Part shown: positions 25,588-34,654 of the stretch, one piece after another | Layout: each line of letters starts with the position of its first letter | Numbering within the stretch: the stretch's first letter is position 1 | Assembly: GCA_020638795.1 (NCBI GenBank) | Contig: JACKHW010000002.1 | Location: 372,001-436,000 of the forward strand | Source: Planctomycetota bacterium | Lineage (GTDB): Bacteria > Planctomycetota > UBA1135 > GCA-002748355 | Direction: 5' to 3' | DNA length: 64,000 bases | Translations under genes and position numbers: made by a program | Notes under the pieces: generated by a model | What the model was told of the DNA's origin: nothing | The model's input: only the letters and a program-made list of their open reading frames with translations | Databases searched by the model: none

Positions 25588-26609
25588 CGGTGTGTCCCTG
25601 CGCCCTCACGCGTGACCAAGTCCCGTGTCGCGAGACCGCGAGTTTCGTCGGCACACAAGCGACCGCACGCGATGAAGACCGAACGACGGTCCTTGGGCGC
25701 CGTACCACTCGTGAACGTCTCTGCAAGATCGCACGATGCGAGCAACCACGGATCCCAGCGCTCGTGGTCGCGAAGGCGTTCTTTCGCCTCTGCGTCGCAC
25801 GACTCGATGAGCTTCGGTAGCCACCAGCTACGCATCCACTCGATCCGCAGACGCTGCGTTTCCTCGGACAAGTACCGCACGATCGTCGGTTGGACTTCGA
25901 AGGCCGCGTTGAGGGCGATCTGGAGTTCGTCCCGCGCGAGAAGCGCAGCCGTGCCGACGCCTCTGGCGTCTTCGATCCAGGTCTCGATCCTCGGGTCGTG
26001 GATCGGCGCATGAGGAATCGGACTGAGTGTATCGTTCCGAACGATGCGCGCGTGCGATTGGGCTCCGATGCCAATGCGCAGTGTTCCTTCGGTGGCGAAC
26101 CGACGCCGCGCACGTTGCAAGTCGTGCACGTAGAACGGATCGTTGCGGGACAGGCATATCGACGAACCGAGTGAAGCATCACACGTCAGTGGGTCGGCGG
26201 CGTGAACCGCGCGGGGCAGTGCATATGCGCCGATGTGGGCTTCTTCGAATTCGAGTCGATCGGCGAGGGCGCGCAGATCGTCTCGGTGGTTCGCATCGGC
26301 GAAGTCGCCGATGTCGAAACACAATACTGCGGACCCGCTGCATTCCTGACGAGCGCGAGTCGGCCTCGCGAAGAGCAATTCGAACGCCGCAATCGGACCA
26401 TCACGGTCGATCGGCTCGTGGACGATTCGGAGTCGAGACTCGCTGTTCGACATCGATCGAAGGCGATCGCCGCCCTCGTTTTCGTCCGCGTTGCAATCGA
26501 CGACGATGACCTCGTCGCAGATCGCCAAGAACGAACGAATGCTCGCCTCGAGATCGACCCCTCGTGCGTTCGCATCGAAGCAGATCGTGTAGCCGCTGAT
26601 CTTCTGCAC
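25584..26609 (-). CDS. GT2-like glycosyltransferase
   Basis: The 341-residue protein starts with KISGYTICFDANARGVDLEAS and CDEVIVVDCNADENEGGDRL, the first strand-helix-strand of GT-A (GT2-type) glycosyltransferases. In these, the acceptor and nucleotide meet at an Asp-rich site; CFDIGDFAD near residue 98 may be it. The C-terminal half is helical and Trp-rich (WMRSWWLPKLIES). It has no membrane segment. It shares its opening pattern (strand, then CDEVxVxD) with the protein at 27291-28046, so the two look like paralogues. Its stop overlaps the start of the acidic protein gene (ATGA, 25584-25587). A soluble enzyme for a surface glycan is likely; donor unknown. Confidence 0.68.
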   Translation of the reverse strand: MQKISGYTICFDANARGVDLEASIRSFLAICDEVIVVDCNADENEGGDRLRSMSNSESRLRIVHEPIDRDGPIAAFELLFARPTRARQECSGSAVLCFDIGDFADANHRDDLRALADRLEFEEAHIGAYALPRAVHAADPLTCDASLGSSICLSRNDPFYVHDLQRARRRFATEGTLRIGIGAQSHARIVRNDTLSPIPHAPIHDPRIETWIEDARGVGTAALLARDELQIALNAAFEVQPTIVRYLSEETQRLRIEWMRSWWLPKLIESCDAEAKERLRDHERWDPWLLASCDLAETFTSGTAPKDRRSVFIACGRLCADETRGLATRDLVTREGAGTHR

Positions 26610-26818
26610 TCGCTGTCTTCTCCCCGCCGAAAGCCGTGTTTCGGGCTTATCGGCAACGACGGTCGTCGAATCGCAGGCGAGTTGTCACGCGAGATCGAAC
26701 TCGCGATGACACCGCGGAGCTGGCAGGCGCCACGAACGGGGGATCGTCGCCAGAACGACGCGTGCAGCCGGAGCTCGATAGCCGCATGATTCACGTGTTC
26801 CACATCGGAGGTCCGCTC

Positions 26819-27283
26819 ATGGCATTCACGGCACCGCAGCCGCTCCCCGAACATCGCAGACTCGAGGCGATGTGCGGCACGTTCACGGGGGATGAGATCC
26901 AGTTCGCTTCGGCTTGGGGGCCAGAAGAGCGCCGCCGCACGAGCACCCTTCGTGCGCAGATGTTGGATGGTTTCTTCGTCGTGTCCGACTATGCACAGTC
27001 GGATGGTGCGACCGTGATCTTTCGTGGCCATGGCGTGTACGGCTACGACGCCGAGAATGCGTGCTATCGCATGCATTGGTTCGATTCGATGGGTGGTCCC
27101 GGATCGGTCGTCGACGGTCAGTTCGAGGGCGATGTCCTCACCTTCGAGAAGGCCACTCCGCACGGACACAACCGCTATCGCTACACGTTCACGGACGAAG
27201 GCTACGTGTTCGAGATCGCCTTGTCGCAGGACGGCGCTCTGTGGCAACCGCTCATGCAAGCGACCTTCACGCGAACCGCGTGA
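26819..27283 (+). CDS. DUF1579-family protein
   Basis: The 154-residue protein shows the DUF1579 pattern: LEAMCGTFTGDE at the start, LDGFFVVSDYAQ, GHGVYGYDAENACYRMHWFDSMGG in the middle, and FEGDVLTFEKATP. Members are small beta-barrel (lipocalin-like) proteins of unknown ligand. The start is set by a perfect GGAGG (26807-26811), seven bases before ATG 26819; an ATG at 26786 also lies in frame but lacks such a site. The gene is the only plus-strand gene in a minus-strand glycosyltransferase group, which suggests insertion of a self-contained unit. It converges with the next gene, seven bases apart. Confidence 0.82.
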   Translation: MAFTAPQPLPEHRRLEAMCGTFTGDEIQFASAWGPEERRRTSTLRAQMLDGFFVVSDYAQSDGATVIFRGHGVYGYDAENACYRMHWFDSMGGPGSVVDGQFEGDVLTFEKATPHGHNRYRYTFTDEGYVFEIALSQDGALWQPLMQATFTRTA

Positions 27284-27290
27284 GACAGTC

Positions 27291-28046
27291 TCAGTGGACG
27301 ACGGAGATCGGACGAGGCTGTGGGCGCAACACGCGCGTCCGACGTAGCGGGGTCGGAAGGAGTCCGGCTGGCAATCGATTCGGTGGGAGGACGTCGCGTA
27401 TCGACTCGTGACACCAGAGCACAGGGATCCCACCTGTCGCTCGATCGAGTGCGTCGCCGAGTTCCTTCGCGTGGCTACCGTCGTGCCGGAGCGCTTCGAC
27501 GTCCGCTGGCACGGTTTCGATACATGGTATCGGTTGTCCGTTTCGTCGATCGGTCAGGCCGTGCATGTCGTGCGTGATGTCCGGATCGTTGCACGACACG
27601 GACTGCCTCGACAGCGGGCGGTCGCGTCGTACGTGCTCGACTCCGCCGCGGAATCGAAGTACGGGGAGCGCGATGCTCGGCCACCCATCGCCCGTTCGCC
27701 ACTGGCCGTCGAGCAGGTCGAGCAGCGAATCGAAGTACGGCGCGTCGGAATCGTCGACGACGAGCGTCGGTGAGCCCTCGAAGACCCACGGGCATCGACA
27801 CGCCTCGCGAGCGAGCGCGAGTGCATCGTGTGGCAGCGTCAACGAGGTGCAGCGCAGGAGACGGATTCGAGAGTCTTGCTGCGTCATCTGGCGCAGTTCT
27901 TCCCAAGTTCCATCATGGCTGTCGCGGTCGCAGACTACGACTTCGCTCGCGAACGTGAGGTACGACGCGAGGACTTCATCGAGGCCGACAGCCTCGCGTC
28001 CGTGATTCGAAGTCGTCAAATACGCACTGATGCGACGGTCCTTCAC
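27291..28046 (-). CDS. Short GT2-like glycosyltransferase
   Basis: The 251-residue protein opens with RRISAYLTTSNHGREAVGLDEVL and ASEVVVCDRDSHDGTWEEL, the beginning of a GT-A glycosyltransferase fold, and has VVDDSDAPYFDSLLDLL as a possible Asp-containing donor site. It resembles the N-terminal half of the protein at 25584-26609. The C-terminal 80 residues are Pro/Arg-rich and look unstructured. It is shorter than usual GT2 enzymes, so it may be a minimal enzyme or a decaying paralogue. It lies 49 bases downstream of the large MTase/GT fusion on the same strand, probably one transcript. Confidence 0.65.
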   Translation of the reverse strand: MKDRRISAYLTTSNHGREAVGLDEVLASYLTFASEVVVCDRDSHDGTWEELRQMTQQDSRIRLLRCTSLTLPHDALALAREACRCPWVFEGSPTLVVDDSDAPYFDSLLDLLDGQWRTGDGWPSIALPVLRFRGGVEHVRRDRPLSRQSVSCNDPDITHDMHGLTDRRNGQPIPCIETVPADVEALRHDGSHAKELGDALDRATGGIPVLWCHESIRDVLPPNRLPAGLLPTPLRRTRVLRPQPRPISVVH

Positions 28047-28095
28047 GATGCCCTTCCCATCGGCAGTTCAGTCGTGCGACTTGAGTGTTCCGCGC

Positions 28096-31000
28096 TCACG
28101 CGGGTTGCATCGTGAAGCTGTCCGTCGTGGTGGTGGGCAGTGTCGCGAGCAGTCGACCGGCGACTTCGCGCGTGGCTTCCGTATCCGAGAACCGACTGGC
28201 CTCGAGCAAAGCACTCGCGAGTTCGTCGCGACGCGTCTCGTCTTCGAGAAGAATGATCGCTTTGTCCCAGGCGAGATTGCCGAGCAGTTCGGGGTCTTGG
28301 ATGCGTCGTCGCCGCGAGTCGATCAACTGCAGTGCGCGATCGTTACGCTCGAGCAGGCGTAGCGCCGCGGAGCAACGGCGCAGTTCGCCGTACCCGAGAC
28401 GGTGCTCTTCGATGGTCTCGAGATTGTCCGCGATCGTGTTGCGCAAGGACTCCGGAGCGTGTCGACATGCCGGGCCGAGTTGCAAGAGCGTGTGCGACGA
28501 CAGTGCCGTATCGAGATGCTCGAACCAGAACGCGAGCGCGTGCTCCGTGATGCTCGCCACCGTGTACTTGCCGCTCGGCGGAACCGTGGTGAGGAAGGCG
28601 AACACGACGTCGAGCCAGGCAGAGTAGGCCGGACGTGCTCGCCCGTTTTCGCCAGTGATCGTTGCTCGAAGGTGGAGGGCAGCGCGTTCGAGCCACGAGA
28701 TCGCCAGCGCCGCATTCGAATCGTGCGCTGCGTGCGCCGCCAAGGTGATGAGTGCGTCGAGGCGCGTGCGGCGATCGAGTCCGGCGAGGACCGTCTCGAG
28801 CTGGGGGCTGTGATGAACCGCATGGCCCTCGGGAGTATTGGATTCGGCCAGTGCGTAGCGGATCCGCTGCAACTCGGATGCTGGTTCACCGAGCGAGATC
28901 GCATGGATTGGCGCCAGTGCGGTCGCTGTGCGAACGCCTCGCATGACGTTGGTGGCGAGGTCGACGACATTGCCGGCACAAGCGGTTGCTTCGAGGCGCT
29001 CTGGACCGTCGCGTCCATCGATCCACGTGACCTCGGCTCCGTCACACAAGATTCGATGTGTCGCGGTGTCCCATGTCGGTGTGTTCCCGAGTATCGCACG
29101 TTCGACTAGAGCGTCGATTTCGGTCTCGAGCTGATCGTGGGTAATGCCCCGCATGTCGCAGGTCTTGTCGCGACACGATCGACCACAGGGGCGCACACAG
29201 CTCGTGAACGACAGCAGCGATGTGCTACCTGTGGCGAGCGGCGGTGCGATCCACGGGTGCGAGCCCGCGAAGAGAGCGAGCGACGGTACTCCGAACGCCG
29301 AAGCGAGATGCAGGCATCCCGAGTCCGGTCCGACGTAGCAGGCCGCGCCTGCGATGAGGGCCGCACTCGTCGGTGCGGGGATCGTGCCCGCGATGTTGAT
29401 GGCCTTCGGGTGGTCGACGTATTCGTCCGTTCCTCCGACGATGACGACAGGAAGACCGTGGGATGCGAGCCGGTCGACGATCTGGATTGCTTGACGCGGT
29501 GTCGGCGACTTGGAATCCCATCCGGCCTTGGTGTGCAAGACGGCATAGGAACCGTCGAGCGAGAGGCGCGCCCGAAGCGCGGCGCATTCGCGGGCTGCGT
29601 CTTCGGGCAACCGGATCACGGGAACTCCTCGCGCAGAGCGGACGCCGGCCTGAGCGGCGTAATACGATGCGAGTCGCATACCGCCCGCATCGCAGTAGCT
29701 CGCATTGTCGAGCCGTGGCGAACACAAGACGAAACGGTCGTAGTCGGATCGCTCCTGTCCATCCTGAGGTTCACAGCCAAACAGTGCTCGATGGATCGCG
29801 AGTTCTTCGGAAATCCGTTCGGCAGCTGGCGGGCAGGTCACGACGCGTTCGACGCGTTCGTGCGACGCGTAGATCCAGGCGTTGCTCGCTTCGGTGAGGA
29901 CGTCGATGCGTGCGTTCGGGTGCTCGCGAGCGATTGCATCGAGTGCAACCGTCGACAAGATCGCGTCGCCGAATGTCCGCAGGCAGACGAAGAGCACGCG
30001 CTGTCCCGATCGACGGTGATCGTCGCTCGATGTCGCGGGCCGACGTCGCGCGAGCAGCGATCGATCGAACGCGAGTTGTCCAAAGCCGCGACCTGCGTCC
30101 GGGATTGATGGAACGCCTCCGGTGAGGACCCAAGCGTTGGTGCTGCTAATCGAAGTCGCGTGGTCTTCGCGCAGGGCTTCGAAGATGAGCGGCGTGTGGT
30201 AAGCCGACCGCGCAAACGCGTCGCTCGCGAGTGTGCGCGTGGCCACACACGTGGCGGCGACGACAGCGTCTTGGCGCGATCGCTCCGTTCCGTCGATCCC
30301 GATGGCGCGCGCTGTCGCGAAACCTCCGTCCGTGCTCGCGGCGGCGAAGAGGTGCGCCAAGGCGCTGCCGATGGGGACGGTGCCAGGCAGGAGATGAATC
30401 GCGAAGTCGGCGCGTGCTTGCCGGGCCAGGAGCGCGACGCGCGCCGGATAGGGCATCGGAGTGCGATCCTCGATGATCCTCACGCTCCGGTGCAGGATCG
30501 CGAGTTCGCCCAGGCTCGCTCGGTCATCGATTGCATGGCGAGTGCGCACGAGAACGAGAGTTTCGTGTGGCACACCGGCGAGAGATTGCTCGGCACACGC
30601 GATGGTCGTGCGCAGGCGGCGTGCCGCGAGCTCTTCGTTGGAATCGACGTTTTCGACGATCAGCAAGGAGACCTGCGGCAGGTCATGTGCCGGTGATCCC
30701 GAACCTGGCAATCCCGAAGCCGTCGAGCCCGCAGCGGGACCCGAGTTGCCGGACGGCAAGTAGAACGACCTCCCTGCTCGCTTGCGGAGGATCACCTCGA
30801 AGCTGTCTTCGTTCTCGAAACGTTCCGAGCGGACGACATCGAGATTGCCGAGGTCCTTCGCGAACTCCTCGACATCCTCGGGCACGTAATCGTCCTTGTG
30901 GCCGGGGTTTGCGCCTTCGGTGCCGACGTTGGGATAGAAGTCGCGTAGCGGGAGATACAGGCTCAGGTGGCCGCCGATGCGCAAGATCCGGGACCATTCT

Positions 31001-31719
31001 TCGAGCGCTTGTCGAGGGTCCCAGAGATCCTCGAGGCAATGTGACGAGTAGACCGCGTCGAAGCTCTGATCGCCGAAGAAGTAGAGATCGCGCACGTCCC
31101 CGATCCAGTCGTCGGCGTCGTACTTGAAAAAGTCGACTCCAACGGCGTCCGGTAGAATCTTGCATCCGCCATGACCGAGGTCGGCGAGCTTGCCGCCGAG
31201 GTAGCACCTCAACCGTTCGCGGCACCGTGCGCTCTCGCCGAGATCGCGCCTCAGGATGCCTGGCGCGAGTCGTTCGAACTCACGCTGGACGTCTTGGAGC
31301 AGGAGGTCGCGACGAAATGCCGTCGGTGCCCTGAGGACACGGCACCCTTCGAAACCCGTGACCTCTTTCGGGAGCGGATCCACTCGCGCTTCGCCGTCGG
31401 GGACGAAGAGCGTCCGGACCCCGACCTCGCGCGCGGTTGCGAGGGACGAGGCCCTGGTCGTCACGAAGAACGCCGCTTGCGCGAGAAGGTCGCGACGCAC
31501 GCTCGTTGCCCCGTCGTCTTCGATCGCGATCGCGCGTCCGACCGGATAGCCGTCTCCGATGCCGATCTGCATGCATGGGATCGAGCTCGACCAAACCGCT
31601 GCCCACCAGCCACCGAAGCGGCTCGTCCCACCTTCGAGTTCGGCTTCGACCTCGAGCACGAAGTAGGGACGCAAGTCTCCTGCGACCGGAACATGAATAC
31701 TGCTGGGGAGTTCGGCCAT
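28096..31719 (-). CDS. Multidomain methyltransferase / GT2-like / GT9-like protein
   Basis: The 1207-residue protein combines several enzymes. After a 150-residue N-terminus comes a SAM methyltransferase-like domain (about 150-320: LADLGHGGCKILPDAVGVDFF, FDAVYSSHCLEDLWDPRQAL, ILRIGGHLSLYLPLRD). A GT2-like segment follows (about 350-560: VSLLIVENVDSNEELAARRL, HETLVLVRTRH). Then comes a GT9 heptosyltransferase-like domain (about 590-880: VLFVCLRTFGDAILSTVALDA, VLHTKAGWDSKSPTPRQ, VGPDSGCLHLASAFGVPSLALFAG), where the last block is the typical donor-binding site. The final 300 residues are helical. The ATG at 31719 has GAGG upstream; GTG 31725 is an alternative. Such one-chain assembly of methylation and sugar transfer suggests a decorated surface glycan. 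Confidence 0.8.
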   Translation of the reverse strand: MAELPSSIHVPVAGDLRPYFVLEVEAELEGGTSRFGGWWAAVWSSSIPCMQIGIGDGYPVGRAIAIEDDGATSVRRDLLAQAAFFVTTRASSLATAREVGVRTLFVPDGEARVDPLPKEVTGFEGCRVLRAPTAFRRDLLLQDVQREFERLAPGILRRDLGESARCRERLRCYLGGKLADLGHGGCKILPDAVGVDFFKYDADDWIGDVRDLYFFGDQSFDAVYSSHCLEDLWDPRQALEEWSRILRIGGHLSLYLPLRDFYPNVGTEGANPGHKDDYVPEDVEEFAKDLGNLDVVRSERFENEDSFEVILRKRAGRSFYLPSGNSGPAAGSTASGLPGSGSPAHDLPQVSLLIVENVDSNEELAARRLRTTIACAEQSLAGVPHETLVLVRTRHAIDDRASLGELAILHRSVRIIEDRTPMPYPARVALLARQARADFAIHLLPGTVPIGSALAHLFAAASTDGGFATARAIGIDGTERSRQDAVVAATCVATRTLASDAFARSAYHTPLIFEALREDHATSISSTNAWVLTGGVPSIPDAGRGFGQLAFDRSLLARRRPATSSDDHRRSGQRVLFVCLRTFGDAILSTVALDAIAREHPNARIDVLTEASNAWIYASHERVERVVTCPPAAERISEELAIHRALFGCEPQDGQERSDYDRFVLCSPRLDNASYCDAGGMRLASYYAAQAGVRSARGVPVIRLPEDAARECAALRARLSLDGSYAVLHTKAGWDSKSPTPRQAIQIVDRLASHGLPVVIVGGTDEYVDHPKAINIAGTIPAPTSAALIAGAACYVGPDSGCLHLASAFGVPSLALFAGSHPWIAPPLATGSTSLLSFTSCVRPCGRSCRDKTCDMRGITHDQLETEIDALVERAILGNTPTWDTATHRILCDGAEVTWIDGRDGPERLEATACAGNVVDLATNVMRGVRTATALAPIHAISLGEPASELQRIRYALAESNTPEGHAVHHSPQLETVLAGLDRRTRLDALITLAAHAAHDSNAALAISWLERAALHLRATITGENGRARPAYSAWLDVVFAFLTTVPPSGKYTVASITEHALAFWFEHLDTALSSHTLLQLGPACRHAPESLRNTIADNLETIEEHRLGYGELRRCSAALRLLERNDRALQLIDSRRRRIQDPELLGNLAWDKAIILLEDETRRDELASALLEASRFSDTEATREVAGRLLATLPTTTTDSFTMQPA

Positions 31720-32230
31720 GACCACCTCGAAACTCCCTTCCTATCGGGCTGAGGAGACGGGTCTCCTGAGTCCGGATCCGGGATGGGGCCGCGATGCGGG
31801 CTCGTTCGCATTCTCGACATCGGGAATTCGCGATCCGAGCGTCGCGGCGAAGCACTCAAGTCCTTGCTCAGAGCTGGTTTGTCATGGCAGGCCCGAAAGA
31901 ACCTTCACAGTTCCGTGCTCTTTGTAAAAAAAAGTCGGGAGCACGGCGAAACTCGTCGGTGAGCGCTCTCTAGAACCACCTGTCCGTGAACGCGGACCAT
32001 GACAATCTGTCAAAGGTCAGCTGTCGCAGTGATCCGAACCGACGCGAGTCGGCTCCACAGTCGCGGCACAGGCCAGAACGAACTCGCACGAGGGTTCACG
32101 TCGAGAGGTGCTGAGCACGGTGTTCATCACCTCGGGGGCACGGCGTGAGCCCTCGGGCTTTGTACACGTCGGTGATCTTGTCGAAGGATTTTCGCCAAGG
32201 GATCATCACGGAGGCCGGGTCACTTGGGCG

Positions 32231-32276
32231 AAAAAAAGCCCGACGCGCCACCGTGCAGGACAGTGACGCGTCGGCT
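32231..32276 (-). terminator. Rho-independent terminator of the efflux operon
   Basis: On the minus strand the arms AGCCGACGCGTCAC (32276-32263) and GTGGCGCGTCGGGC (32251-32238) form a 13-14 bp hairpin with one mismatch and one bulge, followed directly by seven U (32237-32231). It lies about 350 bases beyond the permease stop and is the first terminator met by that transcript. Confidence 0.75.
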
Positions 32277-32573
32277 TACTCGCTTTGGCTTGTTGCTCGA
32301 AGCCCCAGGGGCGACTTCGAGCGAAGAACCATACGTCGCGCCTCGCCACAAAACCGAAACTTTCGCGGGACTCCTTGTCGCGCGAACGAACGGCCGTGGC
32401 ATGCGACGCCTTCGCATCGAGCGTTCCCGTTACAGGATTGGCTCGGGAACCCGAACGCAGCTCTCGGACGTCGGGCCCGCGGACTTTGTTCCCTTCGAAT
32501 CGCAGCGTTGCAACGACGTCGATCCACAGCACGAGACGACGAACGCCGGACTCGATCCGTCGGTTCGTTCGAT

Positions 32574-32623
32574 GGGGGTGGTCTGGTGGGGGTGGTCTGG
32601 GCGATTGGGGTGGTCTGGGCGAT
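32574..32623 (+). repeat. G-rich imperfect tandem repeat
   Basis: Three copies of a GGGGTGGTCTGGGCGATT-like unit follow each other immediately downstream of the permease stop. The plus strand has several G-runs of four or five and could form a G-quadruplex; the transcript of the operon would be C-rich here. Confidence 0.6.
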
Positions 32624-32627
32624 CGCG

Positions 32628-33902
32628 CTACTCGTGCCGTAGGGCTTCGACGGGGTCCATTTGCGCGGCACGCCATGCCGGATAGATCCCGAAGAGGACG
32701 CCGACGCCGGCGGAAATCGTGAACGCGAGCACCGCGAAGCTCGGAACGAAGATCGCCTTCATGCCCGAGGCTGCCTCGACGATCATCGGGGCGGCAATAC
32801 CGAGCGCGACGCCCAGAAGGCCGCCTGCGCACGACAGGACGACCGTCTCGACGAGGAACTGCGAGATGATGTGCCCACGTTTCGCGCCGAGAGCACGACG
32901 GATACCGATCTCGCGCGTGCGCTCGGTCACGGTCGCGAGCATGACGTTCATGATCCCGATTCCGGCGACGACGAGGGCCATCGAAGCAATGACGCCGAGG
33001 AAGATCTGCCAGATCTGGGCCTGTTCCTTCGCGGCCTGCAGCTTCTCGAGCGGGACGTCGATGACGTAGTCGGGTTGATCGTGCAGCAGCGTCAGCAGTT
33101 GGCGAATCGATGCGGCAGTCGCGACGACGTTGTCCTCGAGCTGGTTGCCCTCGCCTTCGATCTGGACCTTGATCTCCTGCAGTTGCACCATCTTGAACTC
33201 CCGCGATCCAGCGGAAGTCCGAATCTCGAGTTCGCCGAAGTACTCGCGCGCACTTTCGATCGGGATCACGATCCCGTCGGCAGCGAGTGCGCCGGACTCA
33301 CTGTCGTCCCGCGGTCCGTAGATCCCGACGACGCGGAAACTCTTCTTGGCGATGAGGATGTCCGAACCAATCGGATTCTCGAACGGGAAGAGCTCGCCTG
33401 CAGTGTGCGTGCCGAGGACGCACACGTTGAGGGAGTAACGGCTGTCGGCTTCGACGAGGAAGCGCCCTTCGTAGAGTTTGACGCCGCTCACGGACATCCA
33501 CTGCTCGGTCGTGCCGTAGACCGGCACATTGACCTGGAACTCGCCGTATGCCGCCGATTTGTTGAGTTCGCGGACCGGGACGACGACACGCACGGCCGGC
33601 ATCGTCTCGCGCAGGATCTCGACTTCTTCGTACTCGAGACCGTAGCGCTGTGGCGCCATCGAACTCTGTTGCTGAGTCTCGAGTTCGGCGGGTTTGACCG
33701 AACGCAGCAGGATGTTGTTGGAGCCGAGCGCTTTGATCTTCTGTTGTGCCTCGTAGCTCGCGCCTTCGCCGACCGCGAGCATGCAGATGACCGCGGCGAC
33801 ACCGATCGTGATGCCGAGCGTCGTCAGGAACGACCGCAGCGGATGCAGCATCAAGTTCTTGACGCCGAGTCGGACGGTGCGGAGTGTCGAGCCGCGGATC
33901 AT
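32628..33902 (-). CDS. MacB-type ABC transporter permease
   Basis: The 424-residue protein has one N-terminal membrane helix (about 20-45: LRSFLTTLGITIGVAAVICMLAV), a large periplasmic domain, and three C-terminal helices (from about residue 290: IFLGVIASMALVVAGIGIMNVMLATVTERTREIGIRRALGAK in short blocks, then VVLSCAGGLLGVALGIAAP). This is the FtsX/MacB fold, in which mechanical movement of the periplasmic domain drives efflux through a partner adaptor and TolC. It is the last gene of a four-gene operon and overlaps the ATPase stop (ATGA, 33899-33902). It lacks its own ATPase domain, unlike E. coli MacB, which agrees with the separate ATPase gene. Substrate unknown. Confidence 0.92.
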   Translation of the reverse strand: MIRGSTLRTVRLGVKNLMLHPLRSFLTTLGITIGVAAVICMLAVGEGASYEAQQKIKALGSNNILLRSVKPAELETQQQSSMAPQRYGLEYEEVEILRETMPAVRVVVPVRELNKSAAYGEFQVNVPVYGTTEQWMSVSGVKLYEGRFLVEADSRYSLNVCVLGTHTAGELFPFENPIGSDILIAKKSFRVVGIYGPRDDSESGALAADGIVIPIESAREYFGELEIRTSAGSREFKMVQLQEIKVQIEGEGNQLEDNVVATAASIRQLLTLLHDQPDYVIDVPLEKLQAAKEQAQIWQIFLGVIASMALVVAGIGIMNVMLATVTERTREIGIRRALGAKRGHIISQFLVETVVLSCAGGLLGVALGIAAPMIVEAASGMKAIFVPSFAVLAFTISAGVGVLFGIYPAWRAAQMDPVEALRHE

Positions 33903-34654
33903 TGTTCGAGCACCGCGTCTTCGTGGATCGCAGACTCTCGGTTCTTGACGATCTGCTCGACCTTGCCGTCACGGAGGTAGAGCACGCGTCGCGCGCGATC
34001 CGCGACGGTCTGGCCGTGCGTCACCATGATGATCGTCTTGCCTTCGGAGTGCAGTTCGTCGAGGAGAGCGAGGATCTCTTGTTCGGTGCGAGAGTCGAGG
34101 TTCCCGGTCGCTTCGTCGGCGAGCAGGATCAGAGGGTCGTTCATCAGCGCACGTGCGATCGCGACGCGCTGCTGCTGACCACCGCTGAGTTCGAGTGGAC
34201 GGTGGTCGAGCCGTTCGTCGAGCCCGACCTTGGTCGCGAGGTCGACCGCGCGCTGCCGGGCGTATGCCGGGTCGATGTCTTGATAGAAGAGCGGCACCTC
34301 GAGGTTCTCGAGCACGGTCAACTGGGGGATCAAGTTGAACGATTGGAAGATGAACCCGATGCGCTGCCCACGGATCTCGCTGATCTCGTCGTCATTGAGT
34401 TCGCCGACCGACGTGCCACCGAGGTAGTAGTGCCCGCCGGTCGGCCGATCGAGGCAACCGAGCAGGTTGAGCAGCGTCGACTTGCCGGAACCCGAGCGAC
34501 CGACGATGGCCCAGTACTCACCGCGCTTGATCTCGAGGTCGACGCCATCGAGCGCGCGGACGACGGTATGCCCCATGACGTAGTGGCGTTCGACATGGTC
34601 GAGCCGGACGAGAACGTCGCTGCTCGGCGTGTTGCCGGACTTTGGATCAGCCAT
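33899..34654 (-). CDS. MacB/LolD-type ABC transporter ATP-binding protein
   Basis: The 251-residue ATPase has all sites: Walker A GRSGSGKST near residue 50, Q-loop FQSFNLIPQLTVLEN, signature LSGGQQQRVAIARAL, Walker B ILLADEATGNLD and the switch His in MVTHGQTVA. The LSGGQQQRVAIARAL and EATGNLD forms are typical of the MacB/LolD group that pairs with FtsX-like permeases. ATG 34654 was chosen because the upstream extension is low-complexity antisense to the adaptor tail. It overlaps the adaptor gene by eight bases and the permease gene by four. Confidence 0.94.
   Translation of the reverse strand: MADPKSGNTPSSDVLVRLDHVERHYVMGHTVVRALDGVDLEIKRGEYWAIVGRSGSGKSTLLNLLGCLDRPTGGHYYLGGTSVGELNDDEISEIRGQRIGFIFQSFNLIPQLTVLENLEVPLFYQDIDPAYARQRAVDLATKVGLDERLDHRPLELSGGQQQRVAIARALMNDPLILLADEATGNLDSRTEQEILALLDELHSEGKTIIMVTHGQTVADRARRVLYLRDGKVEQIVKNRESAIHEDAVLEQ

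Larger units (their letters stand above)
31720..32627. other. Long non-coding stretch between the glycan genes and the efflux operon
   Basis: About 900 bases without a supported gene. Overlapping open frames between 32145 and 32832 on both strands show no family features and no ribosome-binding sites. The stretch holds a hairpin with 8-bp arms around an A-run (31913-31946), a clear minus-strand terminator (32231-32276) and a G-rich tandem repeat (32574-32623). The promoter of the glycan operon should lie in its left part, but no convincing -35/-10 pair was seen. Confidence 0.55.

Noticed and set aside
31913..31946. Hairpin CCGTGCTC/GAGCACGG around an A-run
   Set aside because: The A-run is in the loop and no U-tract follows the stem on either strand, so it is not a terminator; no other role can be shown.
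32145..32832. Several overlapping open frames in the gap before the efflux operon
   Set aside because: They compete on both strands, lack ribosome sites and family motifs, and span a terminator hairpin and tandem repeat.
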